A DNA stretch of 64,000 bases from Hugenholtzia roseola DSM 9546 (GCF_000422585.1 NZ_KE383878.1:112212-176211); one strand, 5' to 3'; positions 44,706 to 54,276 are shown, counted from the stretch's first letter. The notes: generated by a model not told the origin, from the letters alone. Translations and numbers: made by a program.

Positions 44706-47700
44706 ATGGAAATATTCAGAATTCATAAGGGCAATGTAGCACCTATTACCGACGGTTGGGCTACTACCGCAGCCATAGACCCTAACACCATTCCCGACAA
44801 CCTAACAAGCGTTTCGGCTAAGTTTTCTACCTCTGTGCCTTCGCCTTTTGCGCGTATGCACCTTTTTGATACGGCTTTTCAGTTTGTCAATAAAAACCAG
44901 AACCCTAACCAAGGCAAACCCTATCAAGAATTTGTGGCGGAGTGCTTAGACCTTTTCGAACTGCTTTTTTATTTCGGAAACAATCCTAATAAAATCGCCT
45001 ACCAAGTTTGGGAAACCAAGCATACAGACCCAAATAACAACCCACCTTCTCCACTACAAGGGCAGTCTAAAACCTTAGCCGACGCGCTGCACGTTTTTCT
45101 GCAAGACCCACCTTTCAACCAACTTAGCGAAATTGTCCTTATCTACTACAAAGAAAATGGACAAAACTACCTTGTGGGCGGAACTTCGCCGCTTACCCTT
45201 TTCTATACTTCGCCTAATTGGAAGCGCAACAACCTCAATATCACCACACCAAAAGGGCGAAAACTTTTTCAGAGTGGCAATACAGACGGCATTGCGGTTA
45301 GAAGCCCCGATTTTCAGGACTATATGTATGATTTCTTGAAAGCCAATGGGGGCAGTTTGAATACAAACATGAAGGCTTTGTATGACTATCTAAATACATA
45401 CTTCGCTAACCGAAATAGCTCCTACGATTTTCAGCAGCACGACCCTATTCGCCTTATTCCCAATAGGGACAGGCTCAACTGTGCAGGCATAGAATTTCGC
45501 ACCTTCAATCCCAATCTTTTGAAGGCTGCCATAGAAAACCAAAGCGATTTGGTCTTACAACTTGAAAATCAGGCGAAAGCCGCCACCATAAAGGGGAAAT
45601 ATGGCTTTATGCCGCTTGTTTTGGCACAGAATGGCACAGCACACAACCAAACAAACTTACAGTACGTGCCTGCACCGCTCAATATTAAGTGGAACGACAG
45701 CACAAGCGTAACCGACTATGGCGGAATGGCAGCCATGCCGCTCGATATGCGTCCTTTGCCGCAGGTAAGTCAGCCTTACCCATACCTTACCGTAGGCGAT
45801 TTTCTGCACGATACCCTTCTCGAATTGCCCTTTGATGAAATAGATAGCCGACACTTTTTCACCGCAGGGCAGTCTATAAACTTTCTGCTTCCTATCAAAG
45901 CCGAATACTTCGACTTTTTTGATATACAACACCTCAAAAAGCAGCTTTCTATTCAAAAAAACAGCGATACCGACATCACCGTCATTTTAGAGCTGCCCAT
46001 CAGAAACCAAAGAACGGTGCGCCTCAAAAGAAACTATAAGTCCGCCGACATACGCCTAATCAGATGGCACATGGGCATTTATCCTTTCTATAAAATTACA
46101 GACCAGCTTGCACAAAATAGGTACGCAATGATGGCTACCTGCGAAAGCCCCGACCGCGACCGCTTCTACCTGCATTTCAAAAAGCAAGACGGCACAAGCC
46201 TAACAGCCACACAAAACCTCCGTACCGACTTCAAAGAAGCAGGCTCACTTTCTTATAGCTACCAAATTGCAGGCGATTATTTCGACTACATAGAGGTAGA
46301 AAACCGAGAACAAAACCGACAAAACCCCAGCCATAGCAGAGGTTTGCTCATTCCCAAGATGCAGGAAGTAGAACTTGATAGAGCCGTAGATACCTACGCC
46401 TTCTGTATAGACTTCGGTACAAGCAATACTTATGTGGCGTATGGGCGTGTGGGAAATGGCGACATAAATACGCTACCTATTTTGTCAGAAAAAGCTCCCA
46501 AACCCATTTTTGTTAAATCTCCAAATTCGAGTTATGGTATCTTTCCAGAGTCGCGCATCTTGGATTTTAGAGAGTTTCCCCCTTCTGAAATACTAAAATT
46601 TGAAGGAGAGAAAAAAGTTATCTCTTTCCCTATACGAACAGCTACCATTGAATTTAGTAGTTTTTTAGCAGGTAAAAATGCTTCTATTTTAGATAATATT
46701 CAAATAGGAATAAATATTTTAGAAGAAGAAAATTTAATTCCTATCACTATAGCACATTACACCACAAATCTGAAATGGCTATTGGGCAAAACTACTGTGG
46801 GAGGGAGAGAAACAGAAAAAATAGCTTCTTTTTTTGAATATATTTTATGGAATATTAAAAACTTTATTATTCTTAATAGTGGAAAAGCTGATGAAACTAA
46901 AGTATTTTGGCTTGCTCCACAGAGCATGAACGGTGGGTTACAAGGGCAACTTTCTGCTTTGTGGAATAGGGCTTTCCAAAAGGTGTTTCCTAATAGCCCA
47001 GCGACACAAATAGAGCAAAAAAATGAATCTATAGCTCCCTACCTCGCACTTTTAGGTTTAGGCAAAACCAACCCCGCCGCTACAACTATCAATGTGGATA
47101 TAGGTGGCGGCACCAGCGACGTGATTGTCATTGACCCTCTTTCGCAAAAAAACTTTATTACCTCTTTCCGCTTCGCAGGTGACGACATTTGGGGCGATAT
47201 AGAGTGGCAATCTGGCACAAGAAAAAACCGCTTCGTGCAGTTTTTTTACAATAGTCTGTCCGCCTTGAGAAGTAGAAATCGAAGAGCCGCCGACCGCTTC
47301 GAAACAGTCTATCACAATAGTAGCCTTTCTGATGCCGATGTGATGAGCTTAGTATTCAAATATGCTGATGAATTTCAAGTAGAACAACTAATTTTAGCAG
47401 AAAGCAAACTAAAATCTTATTTGCTATTACATTATTCTGCTATAATTTATCATTTAACTGAATTTCTGCAAGCGCAAGGAGTTGAAAGGTTGCAAGTTCT
47501 TTCTTTTACAGGAAAAGGCTGTGAGTACATAAGATACTTAGGTTTGCCAAATCTGCTGAACAACCTAAGCAAGGAATTGATACGTGCCTTTTCCCAACCA
47601 CACGAAGAAAATGATAATCGCAAGGAAATACAAGCTACTAATTTGAAAATAGAAACCTACGCCAATCCCAAAGAACTCACTGCACAAGGAGCTATCTATG

Positions 47701-48086
47701 AGTGGAAAGGCAAAACTCTCGTATCAGGACAATTAGTAACTAATACACTTTTAGGAACACAACGAATTGAACTGGCTAAAAGAGTTGAAGGTGGGCGCAA
47801 CTTACCTTTTTCAGAAGCTAAAACGCAAAAGGAAGCTGTTTTAGAGAATGTCAAACGCTTTATAACGATACTAACCCAAAATCCACTTATAAGCACCCAA
47901 GTAAGCGATTTGGGTATAGACCTCAACCATTTTAGAGGTGAAGACAACCTCACCCGCTTTATGGAAAGTGCCTCCAGCAGTTTTGATAACCTTATGGTCG
48001 CGCGTGGTTATCTGCAAAATCCCGACGAGCCGCTGGAAGAAACCATGTTTTTCTGGACGCTCAAAGAAATTTTATTCGACTTCTAA
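44706..48086 (+). CDS. Actin/Hsp70-fold ATPase with a large N-terminal extension
   Basis: An 1126-residue protein. Residues about 560-965 have the three nucleotide-binding signatures of the actin/Hsp70/MreB fold: phosphate 1 CIDFGTSNTYVAYG (D569), phosphate 2 NVDIGGGTSDVIVID (D798) and an adenosine motif SFTGKGCEYI (about 933-942). The first 560 residues are an unrecognised domain or domains, with SPFARMHLFDTAF, YFGNNPNKIAYQVWE and a DVYLKRN-like segment. The C-terminal 160 residues are also unrecognised. Possibly a filament-forming or switch ATPase. It is in line with a tubulin-like protein and envelope coiled-coil proteins. Confidence 0.82.
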   Translation: MEIFRIHKGNVAPITDGWATTAAIDPNTIPDNLTSVSAKFSTSVPSPFARMHLFDTAFQFVNKNQNPNQGKPYQEFVAECLDLFELLFYFGNNPNKIAYQVWETKHTDPNNNPPSPLQGQSKTLADALHVFLQDPPFNQLSEIVLIYYKENGQNYLVGGTSPLTLFYTSPNWKRNNLNITTPKGRKLFQSGNTDGIAVRSPDFQDYMYDFLKANGGSLNTNMKALYDYLNTYFANRNSSYDFQQHDPIRLIPNRDRLNCAGIEFRTFNPNLLKAAIENQSDLVLQLENQAKAATIKGKYGFMPLVLAQNGTAHNQTNLQYVPAPLNIKWNDSTSVTDYGGMAAMPLDMRPLPQVSQPYPYLTVGDFLHDTLLELPFDEIDSRHFFTAGQSINFLLPIKAEYFDFFDIQHLKKQLSIQKNSDTDITVILELPIRNQRTVRLKRNYKSADIRLIRWHMGIYPFYKITDQLAQNRYAMMATCESPDRDRFYLHFKKQDGTSLTATQNLRTDFKEAGSLSYSYQIAGDYFDYIEVENREQNRQNPSHSRGLLIPKMQEVELDRAVDTYAFCIDFGTSNTYVAYGRVGNGDINTLPILSEKAPKPIFVKSPNSSYGIFPESRILDFREFPPSEILKFEGEKKVISFPIRTATIEFSSFLAGKNASILDNIQIGINILEEENLIPITIAHYTTNLKWLLGKTTVGGRETEKIASFFEYILWNIKNFIILNSGKADETKVFWLAPQSMNGGLQGQLSALWNRAFQKVFPNSPATQIEQKNESIAPYLALLGLGKTNPAATTINVDIGGGTSDVIVIDPLSQKNFITSFRFAGDDIWGDIEWQSGTRKNRFVQFFYNSLSALRSRNRRAADRFETVYHNSSLSDADVMSLVFKYADEFQVEQLILAESKLKSYLLLHYSAIIYHLTEFLQAQGVERLQVLSFTGKGCEYIRYLGLPNLLNNLSKELIRAFSQPHEENDNRKEIQATNLKIETYANPKELTAQGAIYEWKGKTLVSGQLVTNTLLGTQRIELAKRVEGGRNLPFSEAKTQKEAVLENVKRFITILTQNPLISTQVSDLGIDLNHFRGEDNLTRFMESASSSFDNLMVARGYLQNPDEPLEETMFFWTLKEILFDF

Positions 48087-48177
48087 CACCTTTCCAAACC
48101 CAAGCGAAAATCTTTCGAGGTTTTCGCTTCCCTTCTTTTTCAATTTTATTCCCTACCCTGCAAAACCCACTCTACCG

Positions 48178-49392
48178 ATGAAAAACCTATTTTTTTCAAT
48201 CCTGATACTCCTTACCCTTAGCACACAGATAGCGTGGGGGCAAGTGGCAAATGATAACACCGCTTTAGAGATGACGAAAGAGATGCTAACCATATTTGCG
48301 GATTATGTGTCAAGTCCAAGTGATGTAAAGAATAAAATAAACAGCGCAAATAGTATCAATACACTAAAAGGATTAGATTATCCAAATCTAATAACAGAAG
48401 ATGTCAAAAAGGCATTAGATAGTAAAGATTTAGATAAAATAAAAAAAAGCATGCAAAGTATTTATACAGGGGTACCAAAAGCAAAAGAATATAAAGATTC
48501 AATAGATAAAAAATTAGAAGAAATATACACTAAATATAATAATCAATTAAATAATTCACCACAAAACAGTCAATCTAACCCAGCTGACTCCGCTACCACA
48601 ACCCGACCAGATTCTGACAGCGTAAATAGCGGTACGTCCGAAAGCGGCACTGAAAACAAAGATATGTATTCAACTCTCCCAAAATTGGGCATAGACGCTG
48701 AAGCCGTTTCTTGGATATTGATAGGGGTTGCGGTGCTATCTATCCTAAACTTGCTTTTTTGGTTAGGGCTTCATGGTTCTGTGCGTTCCTTGCGTAAAAA
48801 AGTGGCTACACGTAGCAGCAGCAGCGATATAAAAGGCGAAATGCAAAGTTTGCAAAGTAGAATCGGTACGCTCGAAGGTAGTTTAAAAAATGAAATACAG
48901 AGTTTGAAAAAGGATATAGAGAGTTTAAGCCACAAAATAGCAAATTTAGAGCAGAAAGCGAGTCAAAACGCTGTTGAAAATCAAGGAACTGCAACCCATA
49001 ATCCTACTGAAAAACCAGAAGCACACACTACTGATACAAGACAAAGCATTGGGTCAGTTCCAACTCAAGAAGCGTATTACGAAGTGTTGTACGCAAAAAA
49101 TTTAGATAGAACTAATGGTTTTTCGTCTTCTTCTATTCAAAAAGAAAATAATAAAGATTCTATATACAAAATATTTTTACTAAATAAAAATTTAGGAGAA
49201 ATTACTCTAAATATAGAGAATCTTGATGCAAAGAAAAAAGCAATGACTGATACAAAGGCTTACCTACGAGCCTGTGAATCCGTCAATGACCCAATAGAAA
49301 AATTGAACGTTAGAGTTTTAGAAAAAGGCAGTGTGGTTTTACAAAATGATATTTGGGTTGTTACAAAAAAGGTCAAAATAGAATATATATAA
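48178..49392 (+). CDS. Coiled-coil membrane protein of the actin/tubulin operon
   Basis: A 404-residue protein from the ATG at 48178 (an upstream in-frame frame overlaps the actin gene and is unlikely). A signal peptide (about 1-22, TQIAWGQ) exposes the N-terminal half to the periplasm. A Ser/Thr/Asn-rich linker leads to a single membrane helix (about 180-200, SWILIGVAVLSILNLLFWLGL). A cytosolic coiled coil (about 220-262, MQSLQSRIGTLEGSLKNEIQSLKKDI) and a C-terminal domain of about 100 residues follow. It could tether the cytosolic NTPases to the envelope (inference). The next gene starts in its stop codon (TAATG overlap). Confidence 0.75.
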   Translation: MKNLFFSILILLTLSTQIAWGQVANDNTALEMTKEMLTIFADYVSSPSDVKNKINSANSINTLKGLDYPNLITEDVKKALDSKDLDKIKKSMQSIYTGVPKAKEYKDSIDKKLEEIYTKYNNQLNNSPQNSQSNPADSATTTRPDSDSVNSGTSESGTENKDMYSTLPKLGIDAEAVSWILIGVAVLSILNLLFWLGLHGSVRSLRKKVATRSSSSDIKGEMQSLQSRIGTLEGSLKNEIQSLKKDIESLSHKIANLEQKASQNAVENQGTATHNPTEKPEAHTTDTRQSIGSVPTQEAYYEVLYAKNLDRTNGFSSSSIQKENNKDSIYKIFLLNKNLGEITLNIENLDAKKKAMTDTKAYLRACESVNDPIEKLNVRVLEKGSVVLQNDIWVVTKKVKIEYI

Positions 49393-50411
49393 TGATGAAA
49401 AAAATAGCACTAATTGTTTTCGCATTGGCAGGCATTTTTGCGTTTTTGGTGTTTAGTTGTAGCGACAATCACAAAAAAGGCACTGCCGTTGGCGTTGTGG
49501 GTCAGAATGGCATCAAGCTCAAAAATGGCTTGGTGATTTACCTGCTGGGCGTGGAAGGTTCGGAAGCCACCGCCACCTACCTTTCTACGCAAGTAGTGGG
49601 CAAGGACATCAAATATCGCGTAGATAAGGGCAGCCGTCAGCGCGTAACGCGCCAAAGTGAGGCGGCTTATGCGTATGTGTATGTGGATAGAATTTGTATC
49701 AATAGCCTTTTTCTGCAAAAAGGTATCACGCGCCTAAGCACGCAATACCTCAAAGATAGCCTTCAGAAATACGAAAAATATGCGAAAGCCTATCAAGCGA
49801 ATAATCCTGCTATCGCCCAACGCGAAGAGAATGAAATTGAAAGCTCTGGGCAGTTGTCATTTAAAGACTTGGTAAAGAAAGTGCGCCCTTCGGTTTTCTT
49901 AGTTGGAAACTTTCGGGGCGAAAACGCCGTCGGACAAGGGACAGGTTTTTTTGTCAGTGCAGACGGAAAAGCCCTAAGCAATGAACACGTCTTTGCAGGT
50001 GGGAATCGTCAGGAAATCAAAACTTTAGATGGTAGTTTCTATGAGGTTAGTAGTATTTTGGCAAAAAATAGCACAAAAGACTTTGTTTATTTTCAAAATA
50101 GTATCAATAGTAGCGTGCCTCACCTTCCGCTGACAAGCCAAATCCCCGAAGTAGGCGAAGATATTTTTGTAGTAGGCAATCCCACAGGCTTGGAAAGCAC
50201 CGTAACGCGCGGCGTTGTTTCTGCCATTCGCAAAGAAAACGGTATTACCTACGTGCAGATAGATGCCGCCATCTCACCGGGCAGCAGCGGTAGCCCTGTT
50301 CTCAATATGCAGGGCGAAGTTTTCGGTATCGCTACCCTAAAAAAGATAGGTTGCGAAAATTGCAACTTTGCCGTCAGTATCGAGTCCATAGCCACAGAAA
50401 TCGGACGCTAA
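49392..50411 (+). CDS. Lipoprotein with SNase-like domain fused to a trypsin-like protease
   Basis: A 339-residue lipoprotein. The start at 49392 gives a lipobox LVFSC (C23). Residues about 30-135 resemble a staphylococcal-nuclease OB-fold (IKLKNGLVIYLLGVEG ... AYAYVYVDRICINSLFLQKGITRL) but without clear catalytic Arg/Glu residues, so probably a binding domain. Residues about 155-335 form a DegP/trypsin-like peptidase with H199 (LSNEHVF), D230 (STKDFVYF) and nucleophile S299 (PGSSGSPVL). So it is an active serine-protease candidate in the periplasm. ATG overlaps the preceding stop codon. Confidence 0.82.
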   Translation: MMKKIALIVFALAGIFAFLVFSCSDNHKKGTAVGVVGQNGIKLKNGLVIYLLGVEGSEATATYLSTQVVGKDIKYRVDKGSRQRVTRQSEAAYAYVYVDRICINSLFLQKGITRLSTQYLKDSLQKYEKYAKAYQANNPAIAQREENEIESSGQLSFKDLVKKVRPSVFLVGNFRGENAVGQGTGFFVSADGKALSNEHVFAGGNRQEIKTLDGSFYEVSSILAKNSTKDFVYFQNSINSSVPHLPLTSQIPEVGEDIFVVGNPTGLESTVTRGVVSAIRKENGITYVQIDAAISPGSSGSPVLNMQGEVFGIATLKKIGCENCNFAVSIESIATEIGR

Positions 50412-50430
50412 ACACAAAATTTTTCCAGCC

Positions 50431-51309
50431 ATGTCGAATCTGAAAAGTTCCCAAGAGCAGCTCGAAGATTTTATCTTCACTGTCATTTTGAAAGAAAAAA
50501 GTAGCCTTTCTTTTTCCAACCAAGACAACAACCTTATCGATTCAGAAGCCACAAAGCTGCAAGTACCCGCTTCTGAAATTGCTGCGGCACGTTTGACTGC
50601 CATTGGGCGTTATGAAGCTAAAATACAAGCCCAAAAGGAGTTAGAAGAACGCCAAGCGAAGGAACAGCGCGAATTGGAGGAGCAGCAAGAAGCCGAGCGC
50701 GAAGCCTTAGAAAAACAAAAAGCCGAAGAAGCCCGTCGGCTTGCTGAAAAACAAGCCCAAGAAGCCCAAGAACTGCAACGCCAAGCCCAAGAGCGCGAAG
50801 AGAAATTGAAGCAAAAACAACTTGAAGAAAAAAAAGAACAGGAGAAACGCCACCACGAGGAGCAGGAAAAAATACGTAGGGCAAGGCTCAAAAAACAACT
50901 CAAAATTGGGGCAGTGGCTTTTTTGGCAAGCGTAGTTTTAGGCGTAGGGGGCTTTTTTGGTTTGAAAGCGATAGAGTCGAGCGAGGGCGTTGCCTCTTTA
51001 CCCTTCCAAACGCTAAGTTTTACAGATACCGCCCTTCAAGAAACCGACCTTTTAGGGGAATATTATGGCAAAACAAATCAAGAAATTATCAGCCTTGAAA
51101 TATTCTTAGATGCACAAAGTGCCAATGCCCTGCGCTATAAATTTATAGGCGAAGGTTCGCGCTCTTATCCACTCTATTTGGAGTTGGGGGCGCAAAAACT
51201 CAATTTCAACTTACCCAATCGTGGCTTAGGCGAAATGCAAATTTCGAAGCATAGTCAGGGGATTTTATTAAAAAATGAATCTATAACGCTTACTAAAAAC
51301 AATCCTTAA
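50431..51309 (+). CDS. Glu/Gln/Lys-rich coiled-coil membrane protein
   Basis: A 292-residue protein. A short N-terminal helical domain (about 1-60) is followed by a long Glu/Gln/Lys/Ala/Arg coiled coil (about 65-150, heptad-like ERQAKEQRELEEQQEAERE). One membrane helix (about 157-177, IGAVAFLASVVLGVGGFFGL) and a 110-residue outer domain with LLGEYYGKTNQEI follow. No signal peptide, so the coiled coil is predicted to be cytosolic and the C-terminus periplasmic. It is 19 bp after the protease gene in the operon. Confidence 0.75.
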   Translation: MSNLKSSQEQLEDFIFTVILKEKSSLSFSNQDNNLIDSEATKLQVPASEIAAARLTAIGRYEAKIQAQKELEERQAKEQRELEEQQEAEREALEKQKAEEARRLAEKQAQEAQELQRQAQEREEKLKQKQLEEKKEQEKRHHEEQEKIRRARLKKQLKIGAVAFLASVVLGVGGFFGLKAIESSEGVASLPFQTLSFTDTALQETDLLGEYYGKTNQEIISLEIFLDAQSANALRYKFIGEGSRSYPLYLELGAQKLNFNLPNRGLGEMQISKHSQGILLKNESITLTKNNP

Positions 51310-51320
51310 TTTCAAAAAAA

Positions 51321-52226
51321 ATGAAAAAATCAAACTTACTTGCCGTCGCTATTTTGAGCCTACTTTTTTTGGCTTCTTGTAGCAAAAGTGAAAACGAGGT
51401 GCAGACCCAAGAAGCCTTTAAAGAGGGGGATAACCTCAAAGCCGAAAAAGAGAAAAAAATACGTCAGGACTTAGACACGCTCACCGACCGCATCAAGTCT
51501 TTAGGGCAGGCTTTTCAAATCGAACTCCAAAAAGAAGACGAACAGAGCAAAGAAGAGGCACTTTCTATTTTGGCACAATTTGCCGAGCATACCGCCGCCC
51601 AGCAAAAGAGTTTGGATTCTTTGCAGCAGGTAATAGACAAAGATGTACCGCTTCTTTCCCAATTCACCAAAGTCGAAATCAATGCACTGCGAAATGATTT
51701 AAGCCAAAATCGAGAAATTCTATCATCTTTGCAAAATCAGGTGCAGACGCTAAAAAAAGAGAAAGTAAGCCTGAAAAAAGAAATTCAAAATCTTGAAAAA
51801 GAACTTATCGCCAAAGATGATATTATTTCCAAAATCGAGGCGGAGCGTTTGCGCAAACAAAGCGAATTAGAGGCAATATCAGCCAAGATGAAGGAATACG
51901 AAAAACGAATTATCGAGGCAGAGGAGCGCATCAAAGCCGCTGAACGCGAAACCGAAGCCGCCGTCAAAGCCGCTAAAATGCAAGCTGCACGCATGTACTA
52001 CGAAAATGGCGATAACTACTTCAAAGCAGCGCAAGAGCAAAAAACGCTTTTAGGGGTAGGCAAGGATACCAAAAAAGAACTGTATGGAAAAGCCTACGAA
52101 TACTATCAAAAAGCATACGGTACAGGTTTGATGCCCGAAGCCAATAATAAAATTTGCGTCATGGAAACCGATAAAGAAGTGCTAAAATTTATTACAAATA
52201 AGAAAATTTGCAAGGGCGGAAGATAA
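51321..52226 (+). CDS. Coiled-coil lipoprotein, last gene of the actin/tubulin operon
   Basis: A 301-residue lipoprotein with lipobox LASC (C20). The mature part is almost entirely coiled coil (about 30-220; IQNLEKELIAKDDIISKIEAERL). A C-terminal helical region (about 220-285) has ARMYYENGDNYFKAAQEQKTLLGVG and YGKAYEYYQKAYGTG, resembling a degenerate TPR pair. Such a protein could span part of the periplasm. It starts 11 bp after the preceding gene. Confidence 0.75.
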   Translation: MKKSNLLAVAILSLLFLASCSKSENEVQTQEAFKEGDNLKAEKEKKIRQDLDTLTDRIKSLGQAFQIELQKEDEQSKEEALSILAQFAEHTAAQQKSLDSLQQVIDKDVPLLSQFTKVEINALRNDLSQNREILSSLQNQVQTLKKEKVSLKKEIQNLEKELIAKDDIISKIEAERLRKQSELEAISAKMKEYEKRIIEAEERIKAAERETEAAVKAAKMQAARMYYENGDNYFKAAQEQKTLLGVGKDTKKELYGKAYEYYQKAYGTGLMPEANNKICVMETDKEVLKFITNKKICKGGR

Positions 52227-52261
52227 ACCAGATAAACGCACCTTTTAAAACCACAACCCAC

Positions 52262-52300
52262 AAAAAAAAACTCCCCCAAAGCATAAAGCATGGGGGAGTT
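52262..52300 (-). terminator. Intrinsic terminator of the NTF2-like gene
   Basis: AACTCCCCCA (52269-52278) pairs with TGGGGGAGTT (52291-52300) around a 12-nt loop. The A-run at 52262-52270 on the plus strand is a T-run on the minus strand, so it terminates the leftward gene. Confidence 0.8.
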
Positions 52301-52333
52301 GAGGTTCAGAAAGGCAAAATTGATACGATTGTG

Positions 52334-53227
52334 CTATCGCTTGACATTTAGGGTCAGGCAGTTATTTTTGTAGATGTCTTCTTTCAAGATGCGCATAATG
52401 ACATCTACCTCATCGGCAGGGTGTCCCTTTGTTAGGAAATCGCCAATACTGCCGTCGGTATTGCTAAGGTGAATTTCGCCTGTGCGCTTCCAATAATAAA
52501 GGCTTTTGCCGATGGTAATGGTGCGGTCTTTGGTATTATCAGAAGGGTAGTCGATGTCGAAATTTTGGAGGTTGGTAGAATAATTCCTGCCGTTGGGAAC
52601 GGTAGTCTTGACGACATAGTGCGCTGAATTGAGTCCGCCACTCGATTTGAAGAGTTCGCATAGGCAAGAACCCTTGTATTTTTCATCTTCCAAGCCAATG
52701 ACGGTATAGTGTGAAATCTTCCAATCGTTGCCCACTTTTCTAAACACCATCGAGACCGTTTCCGAACCTTTCGACCAAACCTCGCCCGAATTTGTAATTT
52801 CATAATCTACCAAAAAGACGGCTGTGCCTGTTAGCTCGCGTACTGTGGCGTTGAGTACGTCGGTAACTTTGTAGTTGATTTTCAAGCCATTAGTGCGGAT
52901 AATTTTGGTTAGATAATCCACAAAGCCGTTGTAGTCGCTATTGACAATGCTGCCTTTTTCGTTGATGCCAAAAGTAACCAAAGTAGAGGTTACATCATTA
53001 GAAAAGAACGCCATCACCGACTCTCGGTCTTTACTTTCGCCCAAATTGGTATAGGCATTTGCAAAGTCTAAAATCATTTTCTTAATGACTACCTCTGCCT
53101 CTGTGTCGGCTTTTGTCTTGTTTTTATTTGCGTTAGAGGTCGTATTCGTTTTTTGCGCCTGCAAAGGGAAAAGCACAAGCGTAAAGCATACGCCAAAAAG
53201 CCATAAGAAAGGAGTAAGATGCTTCAT
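52334..53227 (-). CDS. Secreted NTF2/SnoaL-like protein
   Basis: A 297-residue exported protein from the ATG at 53227, signal peptide ending LPLQAQ or similar. Residues about 40-185 match the NTF2/SnoaL-like fold: KKMILDFANAYTNLGESKDRESVMAFFSNDVTSTL, then strands ending WKISHYTVIG. Members are often ketosteroid-isomerase-like or stress proteins of unknown activity. The C-terminal 110 residues (about 190-297) form an extra domain with DFLTKGHPADEVDVIMRILKEDIYKNNCLTL. It is transcribed toward the operon and has its own terminator. Confidence 0.75.
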   Translation of the reverse strand: MKHLTPFLWLFGVCFTLVLFPLQAQKTNTTSNANKNKTKADTEAEVVIKKMILDFANAYTNLGESKDRESVMAFFSNDVTSTLVTFGINEKGSIVNSDYNGFVDYLTKIIRTNGLKINYKVTDVLNATVRELTGTAVFLVDYEITNSGEVWSKGSETVSMVFRKVGNDWKISHYTVIGLEDEKYKGSCLCELFKSSGGLNSAHYVVKTTVPNGRNYSTNLQNFDIDYPSDNTKDRTITIGKSLYYWKRTGEIHLSNTDGSIGDFLTKGHPADEVDVIMRILKEDIYKNNCLTLNVKR

Positions 53228-53504
53228 AAGGGTTTCGTTTTTAGGAAGAAAGGGAAATGAAAGCGAATAATTGAGAAAAAGGGTTTTCAAAGCCGAAAAC
53301 ACGTATCGCAGCTAATTGTATCGCAAGATACAAAGCCGCAAGCACTTTCGATGCCTACCCTTCAAAAAATATCAGATAAAAGTAAGGGTTTCGCGTTATC
53401 TGACATTTTTTAGATTGAATCATACTAAAATCATTCCAAAGTCTATTTTTTTCATAACATTAACAACCCACCTTTTGTTTTTAGAAGATGCGGCTTAGGC
53501 ACTT

Positions 53505-54152
53505 TCAGACAATACGACAAAAAGGATTTGTCTTTTTTTCCTGCCCAATCGTTGTGGGTTGCCCATGTCCGCTATAAACCACTGTTTCTTCAGGCAGTTT
53601 GAAAAGTTTGTTATGAATACTAAGCATCAGAGTAGAAGCGTTGCCAAAGGGCAAATCCGTCCTGCCCACACTGCCCCTAAAAAGCACATCGCCGCTGATG
53701 CAAAAGCCCTCTTTCGGCGCATAGAAAGCCAAATGCCCCGGCGAATGACCCGGTACATATAAGATTTCTACCTTCGACTCACCCAAAAGCAATTCCCCAC
53801 TTTCAGGCAGTAGCTTATCTATCTGCGAAGGCTTGATGTTCGGAATCCCATACATTTGCGCCACCTTCGGAAAAGCCTCCATCTGTTTTGCCTCCAAAGG
53901 GTGTGCATAGGCTTCCACGCCCCAAGTTTTGCGCACAAATTCTGCCCCAAAGACATGGTCTAAATGGCAATGCGTATGCCAAAGTGCCACAATTTCTAAG
54001 CCCCTCGACTCGATATACGCCTTCAATTCCGCCTCCTCGTGCGCCTGATAGCAGCCTGCATCTATCACAACGGTCTTGCGTGTGGCAGAATCGGTGAGCA
54101 AGTAAGTATTTTCGGAAAAAGGACTAAACGTAAAATAGGTTACTTCCAACAT
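53505..54152 (-). CDS. MBL-fold metallo-hydrolase (glyoxalase II-like)
   Basis: A 215-residue soluble hydrolase. The ATG at 54152 matches the compact family; an ORF extension upstream is not conserved. The metal motif H59-x-H61-x-H63-x-D65-H66 (WHTHCHLDHVFG), a downstream VPGHSPGHLAFY histidine, SGDVLFRGSVGRTDLPFG aspartate and the SGHG motif fit the YcbL/GloB group. Likely a thioester hydrolase, but the substrate is not shown. Confidence 0.9.
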   Translation of the reverse strand: MLEVTYFTFSPFSENTYLLTDSATRKTVVIDAGCYQAHEEAELKAYIESRGLEIVALWHTHCHLDHVFGAEFVRKTWGVEAYAHPLEAKQMEAFPKVAQMYGIPNIKPSQIDKLLPESGELLLGESKVEILYVPGHSPGHLAFYAPKEGFCISGDVLFRGSVGRTDLPFGNASTLMLSIHNKLFKLPEETVVYSGHGQPTTIGQEKKTNPFCRIV

Positions 54153-54268
54153 GAGGTCTTTTCGTAAAGGTAAAACAATTAAGGCAGCGTTTTGCGCCTT
54201 CTTTCCAAAACGTAAAAATACAACATAAAAACCAAAGCAGGAAATAACGTCATGCAAAGTAAAAAGAG

Positions 54269-54276
54269 TAACTTTG
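54269..54276 (+). promoter_or_regulatory. Possible -7 element before the HTH gene
   Basis: TAACTTTG matches TAnnTTTG 47 bp before the ATG at 54323. The -33 element is not at the ideal distance. Confidence 0.4.

Noticed and set aside
48086..48178. Extension of the coiled-coil gene upstream to 47938
   Set aside because: The extra frame overlaps the end of the actin-fold gene and lacks a signal peptide; the ATG at 48178 gives a proper one.
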